Of a stretch of 35,736 nucleotides of DNA, positions 1 to 7,566 are shown in pieces. The DNA comes from an uncultured Campylobacterales bacterium (GTDB lineage: Bacteria; Campylobacterota; Campylobacteria; Campylobacterales; CACVAW01): contig CACVAW010000024.1 in the NCBI GenBank assembly GCA_902727925.1, positions 1 through 35,736 of the forward strand. Direction: 5' to 3'. The translations under genes were made by a program, and so were the position numbers. Below the pieces are notes generated by a model. It was given only the letters and a program-made list of their open reading frames with translations, was not told the DNA's origin and ran no database searches. Positions within the stretch are counted from its first letter, which is position 1, and each line of letters starts with the position of its first letter.

Positions 1-73
1 ACGCTCGATAGGAGTCGAACCTACAACCTACGGAGCCGAAATCCGTTGCTCTATCCAGTTGAGCTACAAGCGC
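1..73 (-). tRNA. tRNA-Arg (anticodon TCG), 3' end at window edge
   Basis: The reverse complement folds as a cloverleaf: acceptor GCGCTTG with CGAGCGT, D-arm GCTC/GAGC, anticodon stem ACGGA/TCCGT with loop TTTCGGC, and T-arm GTAGG/CCTAT around TTCGACT. The loop places TCG at positions 34-36, which reads CGA-type arginine codons. The discriminator base and CCA would lie just outside the window. It follows tRNA-His and tRNA-Pro on the same strand. Confidence 0.9.
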
Positions 74-137
74 ACAAAGGAATACAAAATAGTAAAACTA
101 AATTAATAATAATTAACTTAATTTTATCATTTAAAAA

Positions 138-215
138 TGGGGTGAGATACGGGATTCGAACCCGCGACCCCCGGCACCACAAACCAGTGCTCTAACCAGC
201 TGAGCTAATCTCACC
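138..215 (-). tRNA. tRNA-His (anticodon GTG)
   Basis: Cloverleaf on the minus strand with acceptor GTGAGAT/ATCTCAC, anticodon loop TTGTGGT giving GTG, and T-loop TTCGAAT. The features specific to tRNA-His are present: an extra 5' G (G-1) opposite C73, and the 3' CCA is encoded. It is the middle gene of the Pro-His-Arg cluster. Confidence 0.95.
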
Positions 216-238
216 ATATATCATTATTTATATCAAAA

Positions 239-316
239 TGGTCGGGGCGAAAGGATTCGAACCTTCGACCCCCTGGTCCCAAACCAGGTGCGCTAACCAG
301 ACTGCGCTACGCCCCG
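239..316 (-). tRNA. tRNA-Pro (anticodon TGG)
   Basis: Minus-strand cloverleaf with acceptor CGGGGCG/CGCCCCG, anticodon stem CCTGG/CCAGG, loop TTTGGGA giving TGG, T-arm GAAGG/CCTTT around TTCGAAT, and an encoded 3' CCA. First gene of the three-tRNA cluster in the direction of transcription. Confidence 0.95.
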
Positions 317-370
317 ATAATCATTTTTTATTTTAAGGTTGCAATTATACAACTATTCCTATTCAAAGTC

Positions 371-401
371 AATAGGAAATGATTAAAAACCATTTCCTAT
401 T
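371..401 (-). terminator. Hairpin between OmpA-like gene and tRNA cluster
   Basis: A perfect 11-bp inverted repeat, AATAGGAAATG / CATTTCCTATT with a 9-nt loop, lies 12 nt downstream of the ompA-like stop codon. The following U-run is poor on the minus strand. It may be a weak intrinsic terminator or an mRNA 3'-end stabiliser, and the tRNA genes may also receive read-through. Confidence 0.5.
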
Positions 402-413
402 TATAAGTAAAAA

Positions 414-1523
414 TTATTTAATAATAGTAATTTCTACTCTTCTATTTTGTAATCTATGTTCTGGTGTATCATTACTTACTACAGGTGATGTTTCACCTAG
501 ACCTAATGTAACAATTCTTGAATTACTTATTCCACGGTTAACAAGAAGAGTTCTTATTTTCTCTGCTCTTCTTTCAGATAATGCTTGATTAACTGCATAA
601 TTATCTACATTATCAGTATGTCCTACTAATTCAACTCTATACTGAGTGTTAGCTTTTAAGTAACTAATTAATCTTTCTACATTAGCATCACCTCTAGCTA
701 TGTTTGGAGTATTAAAGAAAAAGTTAATTGGTTTAAAGTCATTTTGACAACCAATACTATTTACATTTAATCCAACTGGAGTTTCTGGACATCTATCAAA
801 TGAATCAACTACACCATCACCATCAGTATCTAACTGATATAATGAACAACCATCACTATTTACTGAAAGACCTACTTTAGTATTTGGACAAAGATCAGCA
901 CTATTTGCTACACCATCATTATCACTATCAATACTAACTGGAACTACTATTACAGGTGCTACAGCAACAGGTGCTACTACTACTTCTTTCTTTTCAGAAA
1001 CTCTCACATTACCAAGAGCAAGATTAAGTCCACCTAGTAACATATATTCTCTACCTACTCTGTCTGTGCCATCAAATCTTTGAAGTATTTTACCTTCTAG
1101 TTGAACTTGAAGTGCTTTGTATATTGGATACTTTAGACCTGCACCTACATTTGCAAATACTCCGCTTTCTAAGTTAGTACCATCTGTTTCATTTTCAAGA
1201 TCTTCATATCCTAAACCAGCTAATACATAACCTTTAAGGTCTTGACCTTTTTCATATACACCATTAAGTGCTAATTTCCAGATATCACCAGTACCTATAT
1301 TTCTTGGACCATTTTCAACATATTCTAATGCTAGTTGTGGTTGAATTGTAAAATTATTAAACTTAAATCCTAAATGTGCTGTTCTGTCACTTCTTCTATC
1401 AGCTCCATTAAGAGTTTCTGAGTTAAAGTCATTTGACCCAACCATTGCACTTATTTCGTAATCAGATTCAACTGAAAATAGCGTAGACGATATTAAAGCT
1501 GCTGCTAAAATTATTTTTTTCAT
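414..1523 (-). CDS. OmpA/OprF-family outer-membrane protein with peptidoglycan-binding C-terminus
   Basis: This 369-aa protein has a signal peptide (MKKIILAAALISSTLFS), an N-terminal beta-barrel-like region to about residue 180, and an Ala/Val/Pro linker. Two calcium-binding thrombospondin type-3-like repeats follow (DSDNDGVANSADLCP and DTDGDGVVDSFDRCP, about 198-260). The C-terminal OmpA domain (about 265-369) carries the peptidoglycan-binding signature (VGHTDNVDNYAVNQALSERRA, NRRVEI). It probably anchors the outer membrane to the cell wall and may serve as a porin or adhesin, like CadF/OprF of related bacteria. It starts only 14 nt after the rpsR stop behind an AAGGA site, so it may be cotranscribed with the ribosomal genes or use a promoter inside them. 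The family assignment is firm; the precise orthologue is not. Confidence 0.9.
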   Translation of the reverse strand: MKKIILAAALISSTLFSVESDYEISAMVGSNDFNSETLNGADRRSDRTAHLGFKFNNFTIQPQLALEYVENGPRNIGTGDIWKLALNGVYEKGQDLKGYVLAGLGYEDLENETDGTNLESGVFANVGAGLKYPIYKALQVQLEGKILQRFDGTDRVGREYMLLGGLNLALGNVRVSEKKEVVVAPVAVAPVIVVPVSIDSDNDGVANSADLCPNTKVGLSVNSDGCSLYQLDTDGDGVVDSFDRCPETPVGLNVNSIGCQNDFKPINFFFNTPNIARGDANVERLISYLKANTQYRVELVGHTDNVDNYAVNQALSERRAEKIRTLLVNRGISNSRIVTLGLGETSPVVSNDTPEHRLQNRRVEITIIK

Positions 1524-1537
1524 TTATTTTTCCTTTT

Positions 1538-1804
1538 TTATTTAATTAAATCAAACGGAGAAGATACAACATTGTTTCTATCCACTACATAAGGGATAAA
1601 TGCTGCTTGTCTTGATCTTTTGATTGCTTTTTCAAGAATTTCTTGGTGTCTTTTACAAGTACCAGTTAATCTTCTTGGCATGATTTTAAATCTTTCTGAT
1701 AAAGCGAACTTTATACTTGAAAGATCTTTATAATCTACTGTTTCTACTTTATTTGCACAATATTTGCAAAATTTTTTACCGTATTTTTTTCTTATTTTTG
1801 ACAT
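1538..1804 (-). CDS. rpsR: 30S ribosomal protein S18
   Basis: An 88-aa S18. It begins with a basic tail ([19 protein letters not shown]) holding a CxxC pair with a further Cys in TCKRHQ, suggesting the zinc-binding (C+) form. The core [23 protein letters not shown] is diagnostic. S18 binds S6 on the platform of the small subunit. It sits 12 nt behind ssb in the conserved rpsF-ssb-rpsR operon. The start codon follows AAGGAT at good spacing. Confidence 0.97.
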   Translation of the reverse strand: MSKIRKKYGKKFCKYCANKVETVDYKDLSSIKFALSERFKIMPRRLTGTCKRHQEILEKAIKRSRQAAFIPYVVDRNNVVSSPFDLIK

Positions 1805-1816
1805 TGTAATCCTTGA

Positions 1817-2272
1817 CTAAAATGGTATTTCATCATCTATATCTATTTGAGGTATTTCTTGCTTTACTTCTTGTTGTATAGATGCTGTATTGTTTGATTG
1901 ATTTTGTTGATTTGGAGTATAAGGTGACCCTGATGATGTATTATCACCTTTAGAGTCTAGCATTTGCATAGTTTCAACTTGGATAGTATGTTTGCTTCTT
2001 TTTTCTCCGTTTTGATTATTCCACTGTTCAAACTTAAGTCTACCTTCAATTAGTATTTTACTACCGCGTTTTAGGTATTGGTTTGCGATTTCAGCAGTTC
2101 TACCAAAGATAGTAACATCTACAAAACAAACCTCTTCAGCTTGTTCGCCCATCTTTGTTTTATATTTTCTATTTGATGCTAATGCTGTATTTGCAACAGC
2201 TGTTCCATTTGGTATGTATCTAAGCTCGATATCACGAGTGAGATTACCTACCATAATGATTTTGTTATACAT
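1817..2272 (-). CDS. ssb: Single-stranded DNA-binding protein
   Basis: A 151-aa SSB with an N-terminal OB fold (MYNKIIMVGNLTRDIELRYIP, about 1-105), a Gln/Asn/Ser-rich flexible linker (about 108-140), and an acidic C-terminal tip ending IDIDDEIPF. That tip recruits replication and repair partners. It coats single-stranded DNA during replication, recombination and repair. Its ATG lies inside the rpsF end (8-nt overlap, ATGTATAA), so translation is probably coupled to S6. Confidence 0.97.
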   Translation of the reverse strand: MYNKIIMVGNLTRDIELRYIPNGTAVANTALASNRKYKTKMGEQAEEVCFVDVTIFGRTAEIANQYLKRGSKILIEGRLKFEQWNNQNGEKRSKHTIQVETMQMLDSKGDNTSSGSPYTPNQQNQSNNTASIQQEVKQEIPQIDIDDEIPF

Positions 2273-2684
2273 TTTCTTCTACTTTTGCCTCAACTGGTGT
2301 TTCAGTAGCAGATTTAGCTACAGGCTCTACTTTTGCTTCGCCTTTAACTATCTCTTTTTTAGGAGTTGATAACTTGTCCCAAAATGAAATATCTTTTTTG
2401 CTTTCATATTTAATTGTCAAGAATCTTAATACTTGTTCATCAATACCTAATATTCTTTCTATTTCTTTAATAGAAGCTCCAGGTGCTTGAAAATAAACTA
2501 CTACATAATAACCACGGTTATTTTTGTCTATCTCATATGCTAGGTTTTTTATACCTATTTCGTTTGTATGTTTAATTTCAGCTTCATTTTTTTGAAGTAA
2601 CTCTTTGATAAACTCTACTTTTGAAGCTAGTTCTTCTGCCTCTAATGTAGGCTTTAGAATAGTTAAAAGTTCATAATGTTTCAT
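2265..2684 (-). CDS. rpsF: 30S ribosomal protein S6
   Basis: A 139-aa S6. The ferredoxin-like core (MKHYELLTILKPTLEAEELA and GIKNLAYEIDKNNRGYYVVVYF) spans about 1-100. A C-terminal extension rich in Lys/Glu/Ala/Val (about 108-139) is longer than the minimal family length, as in several other bacteria. It is the first gene of rpsF-ssb-rpsR. A strong GAGGAG site precedes the ATG, and a possible S6:S18-binding leader hairpin lies about 20 nt upstream. Confidence 0.96.
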   Translation of the reverse strand: MKHYELLTILKPTLEAEELASKVEFIKELLQKNEAEIKHTNEIGIKNLAYEIDKNNRGYYVVVYFQAPGASIKEIERILGIDEQVLRFLTIKYESKKDISFWDKLSTPKKEIVKGEAKVEPVAKSATETPVEAKVEENV

Positions 2685-2701
2685 TATTTCTCCTCTTAGA
2701 T

Positions 2702-2724
2702 TTCGGCCAATTTAGTATGACCAA
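2702..2724 (-). promoter_or_regulatory. Candidate S6:S18 autoregulatory leader hairpin of rpsF
   Basis: In the rpsF 5' leader the minus strand reads TTGGTCA, an 8-nt loop, then TGGCCGAA. These pair except for one G, leaving a CCG within the 3' arm next to a bulge. Bacterial rpsF leaders are known to carry a structured motif with a conserved bulged CCG that binds the S6:S18 dimer for feedback control. The match here is by eye and short. Confidence 0.35.
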
Positions 2725-2744
2725 GGTTTTTAACCCGTTATTGT

Positions 2745-2750
2745 ATTATA
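2745..2750 (-). promoter_or_regulatory. Putative -10 box for rpsF-ssb-rpsR
   Basis: The minus strand carries a perfect TATAAT (ATTATA on plus) about 60 nt upstream of the rpsF start, overlapping the holA stop region. This would give a leader long enough to hold the hairpin at 2702-2724. No clear -35 is seen, which is common for Campylobacterota promoters. Confidence 0.45.
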
Positions 2751-3726
2751 AAAAACTTTGAAGTTTTATTAAACTTGATATTAGAATAGAAGTTTTATTC
2801 TCAGCAGTTGATTTAAGTCCTAGTTCACATTCACATAAGATGCTCAATATTTTATTGATATTAGAGTTTTTGATTTTAAGACTATGAACAGAAATTTTAT
2901 TCGATATATCAGGAGGAAGATTATATCCAAGGATATCTTTGACATCTACTTTTCCATTTATTTTTATATATAGATGAAACAAAAACACACTATGAAAGTA
3001 CTTATTTATAGCTCTTAATATATCAAGATTGTCATGTGTTTGATTTGATATTATTTTTTCTAGGTATTTAAGTATATCTTGTTTGTCAAATAGTTTTTGT
3101 ACAAGTAGTTCTAAATCTATCGTAGAAGTTCCGTATATATATTTATCTATCTCTTTTTTTGTTATCTGTTTTTCAGATACTGACTTTAGTTTTTTGAGAC
3201 TATTGATTGACTTTGCTAAAGACCCATTTTCTACTTCATATAGGTATTCTAATGTATACTTGTCTACTACAATTTCAATTTCTTTGCTGATAGCACTTAA
3301 TATAGTTATAGCTTCATATAGGTTTGGTTTAAATACTCTTAAAAAGTTTGCTTTGTTTTTCACACCAAAAGGTGTTTGAAATTTTTTAGCTTTTGTATCA
3401 TCACCGAAGTACTCTACTATGAGCTTACTATTATCTGTTTTTGCACAAACTTGGATTAATGACTTTATCTCTTTTGCTGGTATATTTTTATCTGTTTTGA
3501 TAAGTAATATATTCATACCACCAAAGAGTGATTCTTGAGAAAGATGTCTTTTAGATAAGGCAAAGTCATATTCATCAAAATATAACTTCACGATATTCTC
3601 ATCTTTATAAGTCCCAAGAATTTTATTTGTATATGTGTCTCTTAGATATTCGCTTTGCCCATATATAAGAAATGAGTTAGGAAGCTTGTTTTGAGTGATT
3701 AACCTGTCTAAATCTCTTGAGTACAT
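2746..3726 (-). CDS. holA: DNA polymerase III subunit delta
   Basis: A 326-aa HolA, near the usual size for this subunit. N-terminal features such as MYSRDLDRLI and NSFLIYGQSEYLRDTYTNKI are typical of the delta clamp-opening subunit, whose AAA-like fold lacks a functional P-loop. The later STIDLELLVQKLFDK segment matches the family's middle region. Delta wrenches open the beta clamp as part of the clamp loader. Its first 19 nt overlap the end of the upstream small ORF, so the two are likely cotranscribed. Campylobacterota HolA proteins are divergent, which keeps confidence just short of certain. Confidence 0.85.
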   Translation of the reverse strand: MYSRDLDRLITQNKLPNSFLIYGQSEYLRDTYTNKILGTYKDENIVKLYFDEYDFALSKRHLSQESLFGGMNILLIKTDKNIPAKEIKSLIQVCAKTDNSKLIVEYFGDDTKAKKFQTPFGVKNKANFLRVFKPNLYEAITILSAISKEIEIVVDKYTLEYLYEVENGSLAKSINSLKKLKSVSEKQITKKEIDKYIYGTSTIDLELLVQKLFDKQDILKYLEKIISNQTHDNLDILRAINKYFHSVFLFHLYIKINGKVDVKDILGYNLPPDISNKISVHSLKIKNSNINKILSILCECELGLKSTAENKTSILISSLIKLQSFL

Positions 3727-3926
3727 TCGTTTTGTTTTACTTTGATAATTAATTCTTCACTGTTTTCTTCTAACCCAAACTTATGAAACTTACAAAAATT
3801 ACTATTCATATAAGATATCATATCATTCACCTCTTCATAAAGCTTTGCATCTGAATCTGCTACAAATGCTTTCATCCCACTTTTTCTAAGACATCCACAA
3901 GCACCGTCTATTATTACTTTTTTCAA
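3708..3926 (-). CDS. Small Cys-containing protein upstream of holA, function unknown
   Basis: The ORF track starts at 3962, but a TAGGAGT site lies 6 nt before a TTG codon at 3926. I prefer the 72-aa form beginning (M)KKVIIDGACGCLRKSGMKA. It is soluble-looking with no signal peptide. There are four cysteines: two in GACGC, one in NFCKF and one in NECTQ near the C-terminus. The sequence upstream of the chosen start (TTGGTACAAT) looks more like a promoter than coding sequence. It overlaps holA by 19 nt, so the two are probably translationally coupled. I do not recognise the family. Confidence 0.7.
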   Translation of the reverse strand: MKKVIIDGACGCLRKSGMKAFVADSDAKLYEEVNDMISYMNSNFCKFHKFGLEENSEELIIKVKQNECTQEI

Positions 3927-4047
3927 TTGTCCACTCCTAGTAAATTTGTCTAATTGTACCAAATAAGCTCTTTTAAATGATCAGACTTAAGATGTAATTC
4001 TTGACTTAATTAAGTCCATTTTGTCCACTTTTTAGAACTTTTTTATC

Positions 4048-4098
4048 AATATACCATACTTTACTCAGAATTTTAAACCCCCATTTCTTTAGTTAAGT
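4048..4098. repeat. Imperfect direct repeat, copy A (IS relic)
   Basis: The segment CAATATACCATACTTTACTC onward to TTAGTTAAGT is about three-quarters identical, in the same orientation, to 4329-4380. The two copies bracket the degenerate transposase segment and look like end regions of one IS family. Confidence 0.55.
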
Positions 4099-4116
4099 TT
4101 AAAAATAGGGGCTATA

Positions 4117-4288
4117 CTAGTTTAGAGGATTAATTCTAAAGATTTTCAACAATAATTTGTACAAATTTTCACCTCTATTATTAAATCTAAACTCACATTC
4201 TTTTAAGTGTAAATAATATCTTCTAATCTCTCTTCTCTTACCTTTTGAAATCGTATTTCTTGATGAACATTTTGGACATATTTTGCTA
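4117..4288 (-). pseudogene. Degenerate IS1595-family transposase relic
   Basis: The minus strand from about 4288 translates as SKICPKCSSRNTISKGK, followed by RRYYLHLKECEFRFNNRGEN and LYKLLLKIFRINPLN, then a stop at 4117. The second part matches the conserved C-terminal end of IS1595/ISXO2-type transposases (the YLHLKECE-RFNNR motif). The first part resembles their N-terminal zinc-ribbon CPKC. The DDE catalytic middle is missing, so this is an internal-deletion relic. A GGGGCTATAC sequence just beyond the stop (about 4108-4117) may be a terminal inverted repeat. The rest of the 3963-4435 gap holds only flanking relic repeats and no intact gene. Confidence 0.65.
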
Positions 4289-4328
4289 CTTTTTTACAGC
4301 CATTTATAAATAAACCTTTGTTTACTAC

Positions 4329-4380
4329 CAATACACCATATCTCACTCAACTTTTTAAGCACCCATTTTTTTAATTAAGT
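4329..4380. repeat. Imperfect direct repeat, copy B (IS relic)
   Basis: Partner of 4048-4098 in the same orientation: CAATACACCATATCTCACTC through TTAATTAAGT. On the minus strand both copies lead into similar broken reading frames (WYIDKK versus WCIGSK), suggesting two decayed copies of one element in tandem. Confidence 0.55.
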
Positions 4381-4435
4381 CTTTATTGTTAACTTTCGCA
4401 CAGAATATACCTTTATGTTAATAGATTAGAAGAAC

Positions 4436-5746
4436 TCATCTAATGGTATTTATTATCTCTTTTTCATCTATCTCTTTTTCATATTTAATTACAAGAATCT
4501 TCTGTGTTATATTTGTGTAATACTCTATGATACCTGTTTTATTGTCCAATAAATTTAGCTTGCTTTCATTATATTCGTCAAAATTCAAATACAAGTTCTT
4601 ACTACTTGCTGGTCTTTTTAATGTAAGTATCCAAAAGAACCAAAGCACACATATACCAAGTACGAAAAATCCAAGACTTTCTTTCCCAAACTCTTGTAAT
4701 ATATAACCACCTGAGATACCACCCACAAATGCTCCTAGATATGAAAATGTATTTGCTACACTTAAAGATAAGCCTTTTTGGTGAATTTTGGCATACTTAC
4801 TTACAAATGACTGTAACAGTGGTTCAAACATATTAAACCCAAGGAAAAAACTCATCACACCACAAATAAACAGTACCAAAGAGCTTGTTTGAGTCATAAT
4901 AACAAAACCAATAGCAATAAGAGCAATAGATATTAAAAATACTTCTTTACCGCGTCCTCTTATCTCACCAAATATCACGGCCAAAGGCATAGATAATATA
5001 CCCATACCAATAGCAAACATATATATTTTCCATAATTCACTTCTATCCCACAAAAAGTCATTATTCATAATTATAGGAATAATCAAAAATGCCATAGTCA
5101 CAACACTGCTATGAAAGAAGAATGTCAAAAACATACGACCTAGTTTATGATCTTTAAAAAGTGATTTTATATTTATTTTTTTTGTATCATAGCTATGTGA
5201 TATAGTTGGTGGGTTTTCTACTTTTGCTATCATCAAAATAAGAGCGATAAAAGACAAAACAGCAGTAACAATAAAAAGCTTATCAAGTCCGTACTTAGCT
5301 CCTATGATGGGTCCAAGAATCATAGATACAGCAAAACTAGCACCTATACTCATTCCCATAATAGCCATTGCTTTACCTCTTTTTTCTTCGATGGTAAAGT
5401 CACTTATCATAGCTATAATAACAGCACTTATCGCTCCACTTCCTTGAATAAGTCTACCAATAATAAGAGTATATATATCATCAGCCATAGCACATACGAT
5501 AGACCCTATGATAAAAATCACAAGCCCAATATATACAGCTTGTTTTCTTCCTACTTTGTCACTTAGCCTACCAAAAGGTATTTGGAAAACTATCTGAGTA
5601 AGTGCATACCCACCCATAACAAACCCAACCAAAAAAGTAGTAGAGTATTCTAACTCAAGTGCGTACAAAGAAAGGACTGGCAAGACTATAAAAAGCCCTA
5701 AGAACCTAAGAGCTATTATAAAGCTCAGTGTAAATACATTTTTCAT
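4436..5746 (-). CDS. MFS transporter, YajR-like, with C-terminal soluble domain
   Basis: A 436-aa major facilitator with about 12 hydrophobic helices. The loop 2-3 signature is clear (PFGRLSDKVGRKQAVYIG, about 57-74), and RLIQGSGAISAV falls in helix 4 as in proton-driven drug exporters. After the last helix comes a hydrophilic tail of about 55 residues (IIEYYTNITQKILVIKYEKE). This resembles the small alpha-beta C-terminal (YAM) domain of YajR, and that domain reading is inference from position and length. It probably exports small molecules across the inner membrane; the substrate is unknown. The ATG overlaps the upstream phosphoglycerol-transferase stop by one base (TAATG), so the two are translationally coupled. 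Confidence 0.8.
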   Translation of the reverse strand: MKNVFTLSFIIALRFLGLFIVLPVLSLYALELEYSTTFLVGFVMGGYALTQIVFQIPFGRLSDKVGRKQAVYIGLVIFIIGSIVCAMADDIYTLIIGRLIQGSGAISAVIIAMISDFTIEEKRGKAMAIMGMSIGASFAVSMILGPIIGAKYGLDKLFIVTAVLSFIALILMIAKVENPPTISHSYDTKKINIKSLFKDHKLGRMFLTFFFHSSVVTMAFLIIPIIMNNDFLWDRSELWKIYMFAIGMGILSMPLAVIFGEIRGRGKEVFLISIALIAIGFVIMTQTSSLVLFICGVMSFFLGFNMFEPLLQSFVSKYAKIHQKGLSLSVANTFSYLGAFVGGISGGYILQEFGKESLGFFVLGICVLWFFWILTLKRPASSKNLYLNFDEYNESKLNLLDNKTGIIEYYTNITQKILVIKYEKEIDEKEIINTIR

Positions 5747-7557
5747 TAATTAATTCCTAAATATTTTTTTATTTTGTGTTTATCAAAAATTATATTATCT
5801 TCTTTTATCTCAAATAATTTTTTATTTTGTGATGAAGAAAATAAAGCACAAAAATTTTTCTTATTATTTATAGTGGCATTATATATCTCTTCTTCTATTT
5901 CTTTACACTTATATACCAATAAATACTGTTTTAATTGCTTTGCTTGTGATATTAAACCATCTTTTTTAGTATTTAAGAGAAAAAACTCAAACTTTGGACT
6001 TATATTGAGTTCATCATCAAGCTCTAACAAAATAGGTGAAACAAACTCTTTTTTACCATCTATGGTTAATTTGTCTTTTGATATTAATATAGATTGTTTG
6101 ATTTTTTCAAATTCCCAAAAGGCTAAAAAATCTTTTTTCCATCCAGCTAAACTAGTATGAATTTTAAGTGTCAAGTTTTTATCACGGAAGGGCTTAATCA
6201 GGTTTTGACCAAGACCTCCACTTATATCAAATCCAAGAAAAGGCATAATAGTATTTGCAACATCAAGATGCGACCCTAGAGTATCAATCTCATATGATTC
6301 AAAACCACTATTTAATACCACAAACCTATTTCTTCTTTGCATTTTTTTAAGATACAAATAATCAGCTACATTTCTTTGAGCAAGATGATCAGAGAGAAGT
6401 ACCACTATAGTATTATTATCCTCTTTTAAAACCTTATCAACAAACTTACCTACTAAGTAGTCTGAACAATATATACTATTTAAATACTTATTTGAACTAT
6501 TTTTATATACAGGACAGCTTTTAGAGACTGAGCCTTTAGGTACATGAGTATCAAGAGTGAGTAATGTCAATGCAAAGTTTGTCTTTTGTTCTTTACTTAT
6601 TTTTGAAGCTTTTAAAAACCTCCCGTATGCAAAATCAAACATAGTATCATCATATAAACCCCAATAGTTTTGATATGTTTGATTCTTTAGTCCACTTTTA
6701 ATATGATTATAGCCATATACATTATCATAGCCATGAGTAGTATAAAACTTACCTTTCCCAGCAAACTTAAGCCTAGCTCCACCGATATACTCTTGATAAT
6801 AACCACGAGAACCAAGCATATCACCAAGACAATTTGCCTTAGGCAAAAACTCATCAATCCCAAAAAGCGAACTTGCATCACCATGAGTAAAAAGAGAAAT
6901 ACCACATTGACTAGAAACCATACCAGCTATTGTCCAACCTGTACCAGTTACACTATTCATATTACTAAAAGATATTCCCTCTTTTTTAAATCTATCTAAA
7001 TTAGGTGTTAATTCTGGGAAAATATTGTTATTAGAAAATGTATCTTCAAGACTTTCAAGATATATTAACACTAAATTTTTCGTTTGATTTTTTTTATTTG
7101 TCACCATCAGAGGAGTATAAACCTCATCAAAAACAAGTGGATTTGGATCTAAAGCAAGCTCTATTTTAGGTTTTAAAAACACATCATACAAATTTTTACT
7201 AACTGGATGAATAACAAAGGCTATAAAGATTAATAGATACACAAGTTTTGTTTTGTTTTTTCTTGTTTTTTTATACAGTTTATTAGCAAAAAAATAAAAA
7301 ACAACACTAAATAAAGCAACACCAGTATAAAGACCAAATTGATTTGTAGCACTTCCTTTTACACCAAAAAGAATATGAAAAAGAACTGCCTCATCAAATC
7401 CAGCACCTGTGAAATAATCTGATACTATATACAAAATACTAAGTAATATAAATCCCAATATACTTATAGTAATAAGCGCTTGGGAGATAAACCAACTCCT
7501 TTTAGGAATAAATAAATATATCCCTAAAAGAAATAGAACTAAACTTAGATATAACAA
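5746..7557 (-). CDS. Phosphoglycerol transferase I-like sulfatase-fold membrane enzyme (OpgB/MdoB-like)
   Basis: A 603-aa protein. About four to five N-terminal transmembrane helices (to about residue 120) are followed by a periplasmic alkaline-phosphatase/sulfatase-fold domain. Metal and catalytic motifs include LVLIYLESLED (Glu168), TGTGWTIAGMVSSQCG with the likely nucleophilic Thr around 204-209, LDTHVPKG, and LLSDH. The ESLE...GTGWTIAGM pattern matches OpgB/MdoB, which transfers phosphoglycerol from phosphatidylglycerol to periplasmic glucans, better than LtaS or EptA. Substrate in this organism is unproven. The start is TTG with a poor ribosome-binding site, 9 nt behind ilvD, so expression probably depends on ilvD translation. 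Confidence 0.75.
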   Translation of the reverse strand: MLYLSLVLFLLGIYLFIPKRSWFISQALITISILGFILLSILYIVSDYFTGAGFDEAVLFHILFGVKGSATNQFGLYTGVALFSVVFYFFANKLYKKTRKNKTKLVYLLIFIAFVIHPVSKNLYDVFLKPKIELALDPNPLVFDEVYTPLMVTNKKNQTKNLVLIYLESLEDTFSNNNIFPELTPNLDRFKKEGISFSNMNSVTGTGWTIAGMVSSQCGISLFTHGDASSLFGIDEFLPKANCLGDMLGSRGYYQEYIGGARLKFAGKGKFYTTHGYDNVYGYNHIKSGLKNQTYQNYWGLYDDTMFDFAYGRFLKASKISKEQKTNFALTLLTLDTHVPKGSVSKSCPVYKNSSNKYLNSIYCSDYLVGKFVDKVLKEDNNTIVVLLSDHLAQRNVADYLYLKKMQRRNRFVVLNSGFESYEIDTLGSHLDVANTIMPFLGFDISGGLGQNLIKPFRDKNLTLKIHTSLAGWKKDFLAFWEFEKIKQSILISKDKLTIDGKKEFVSPILLELDDELNISPKFEFFLLNTKKDGLISQAKQLKQYLLVYKCKEIEEEIYNATINNKKNFCALFSSSQNKKLFEIKEDNIIFDKHKIKKYLGIN

Positions 7558-7566
7558 TAATCTAGC

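Noticed and set aside
379-588. Plus-strand 69-aa ORF
   Set aside because: It is antisense to the end of the OmpA-like gene and crosses its terminator hairpin, with no ribosome-binding site. A shadow ORF.
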